DNA of 64,000 bases from Eopsaltria australis (lineage: Eukaryota > Chordata > Aves > Passeriformes > Petroicidae). Below, one piece after another: positions 62,988 to 64,000 of this stretch. Each line of letters opens with the position of its first letter. Within the stretch, counting starts at the first letter, position 1. The notes under the pieces were generated by a model, which did no database searches, was not told the origin of the DNA, and saw only the letters and a program-made list of their open reading frames with translations. Both the position numbers and the translations under genes were made by a program. Location: positions 558,001-622,000 of the forward strand of contig JAVTVJ010000439.1 in the NCBI GenBank assembly GCA_034509425.1, read 5' to 3'.

Positions 62988-64000
62988 CAGATGCTACAAA
63001 TAGCATCTTATTGCTGAGCAAGGAAGTGGAAAATTACAGGGACTGAGTTTCCAGAAGGATGTCTAACAGTTGCTGTTTGTACCAGCAATAAAGTCTGTAA
63101 ACCAAGAACATTTGCTGAAGTCCTGAAGCCCAAGGAGAGTCCAGCTCTCTGTCTGAGGAGACTTTCAATCAAGTACCATAATCCTTCAGATGCCTGTGAT
63201 TGATTTTCGTTGCCCAAAGCCTGTTCTTGTGTTAAATAATGGATCTGCCCTGCGAGACAGGCTGTAATTCTCTGTTAGAGCCAAAAGTGTTGTAGCCATC
63301 TCCCAGCTGGGAGAAATGTCCTCTCTGAAAGTGTCAGACATGGAAATTCTGGGCAGATTACTGGAGAAAAGTGAGCACACAACAGCATTTCCTTGGTGCA
63401 CCCTCCCAGCTTTCAGCAATCTGCAGCTTGGTTCTTAATGAAGCTTTCCTGCATGAATCTAACTCTCTTAATTAGGTTCTCCATAGCCTCCTGAAGCAGG
63501 GAGTTGAGCAGTTTAAGTGAATGACATGGAAATAAGCATAAAAAAGTCCCAGAGCACATTGTGTGCTGATGTACATAGGAAAGAATCCTGCAGGCAAACC
63601 ACTTTGGTGCCCTTGTTGAAGGACACTTCATTCAGTTCTGCTAAATGGAGCCATGGATGGAAAAGGATGGGATTCAGCACTGCTAGGACATCTTATTCTG
63701 ATCTCTTTTGGGCATGAGCCCAAAATTTATGAGTAAAATATATTGGCCATGCATGATAAAATCATCTCTACTCTTATGTATGTTCCACTGCTGCAAAGTA
63801 CAGCAATGTGAAACTTAGGTTTTAGTGTCTATTATATTATTTTTTTTCATTTAAAGTGGAAATGAAAACAGGGAAGTAATTCAGAGATAATGTCGTGAAC
63901 CAAATTACTTTTTGTGCACATATAGCAAAGTACACTAATATAAATTCTAAGCTTAGACTGGATGGTTCACTGAGAAACAGTTTAATTTATCACATTAATT
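62988..64000. other. Unique non-coding DNA to the window edge
   Basis: No recognisable feature. The open frames are under 80 codons and overlap one another. Confidence 0.55.

Overview
The window looks like intergenic or intronic DNA from a bird, most likely a songbird (passerine), on a gene-poor stretch. The evidence is the set of interspersed repeats. There are several 5'-truncated CR1 LINE tails, a CpG-rich endogenous-retrovirus solo LTR with a perfect 6-bp target duplication, and two copies of an avian ERVL-type LTR that begins TGTxCTGGT. There are also a few very old amniote SINE/LINE remnants (MIR and an L2/MIR-like tail). The remainder is AT-leaning, CpG-poor unique sequence with scattered microsatellites. 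I found no protein-coding gene I could recognise, and no tRNA, rRNA, CRISPR array or bacterial-type operon. Most long open frames are explained by simple repeats, by the antisense strand of repeats, or by chance.

Layout. Positions 1-3,500 hold a minus-strand CR1 tail (289-470), a 572-bp solo LTR (2324-2895) and a second LTR-like CpG-containing insert of unknown family (about 3116-3510). Positions 6.5-7.6 kb hold a CR1 tail and a large (CCTT)n tract that passes into an 8-bp higher-order unit. Positions 9.15-11.8 kb are one old minus-strand CR1 in which decayed reverse-transcriptase and endonuclease coding can still be read. It is split by a younger ERVL LTR (10514-10911) with 5-bp target duplications and a (TTTTA)n block inside it. 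From 11.8 to 30.3 kb the sequence is unique. At 30.3-30.7 kb a CR1 tail is followed by a compact cluster of perfect inverted repeats with equal 6-nt spacers (30606-30667), the most structured unexplained signal in the window. From 30.7 to 43.3 kb the sequence is mostly unique, with a GC-richer patch at 38.5-39.0 kb that has weak exon-like features and a CR1 tail at 39.3 kb. From 43.3 to 64 kb there are two MIR copies, a CR1 tail, an ERVL LTR fragment, an L2/MIR-like tail and a final CR1 tail at 62.9 kb, separated by unique DNA.

No set of genes works together here. What can be read is a repeat-insertion history: amniote-age MIR/L2-like relics and an old CR1, then shorter avian CR1 tails and ERVL LTRs, then a young-looking ERV solo LTR. 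No previously undescribed biological system is demonstrated. The best leads are the hairpin cluster at 30.6 kb, the unclassified LTR-like insert at 3.1-3.5 kb, the exon-like patch at 38.5-39.0 kb and an unusually long minus-strand open frame at 50.4-51.1 kb.
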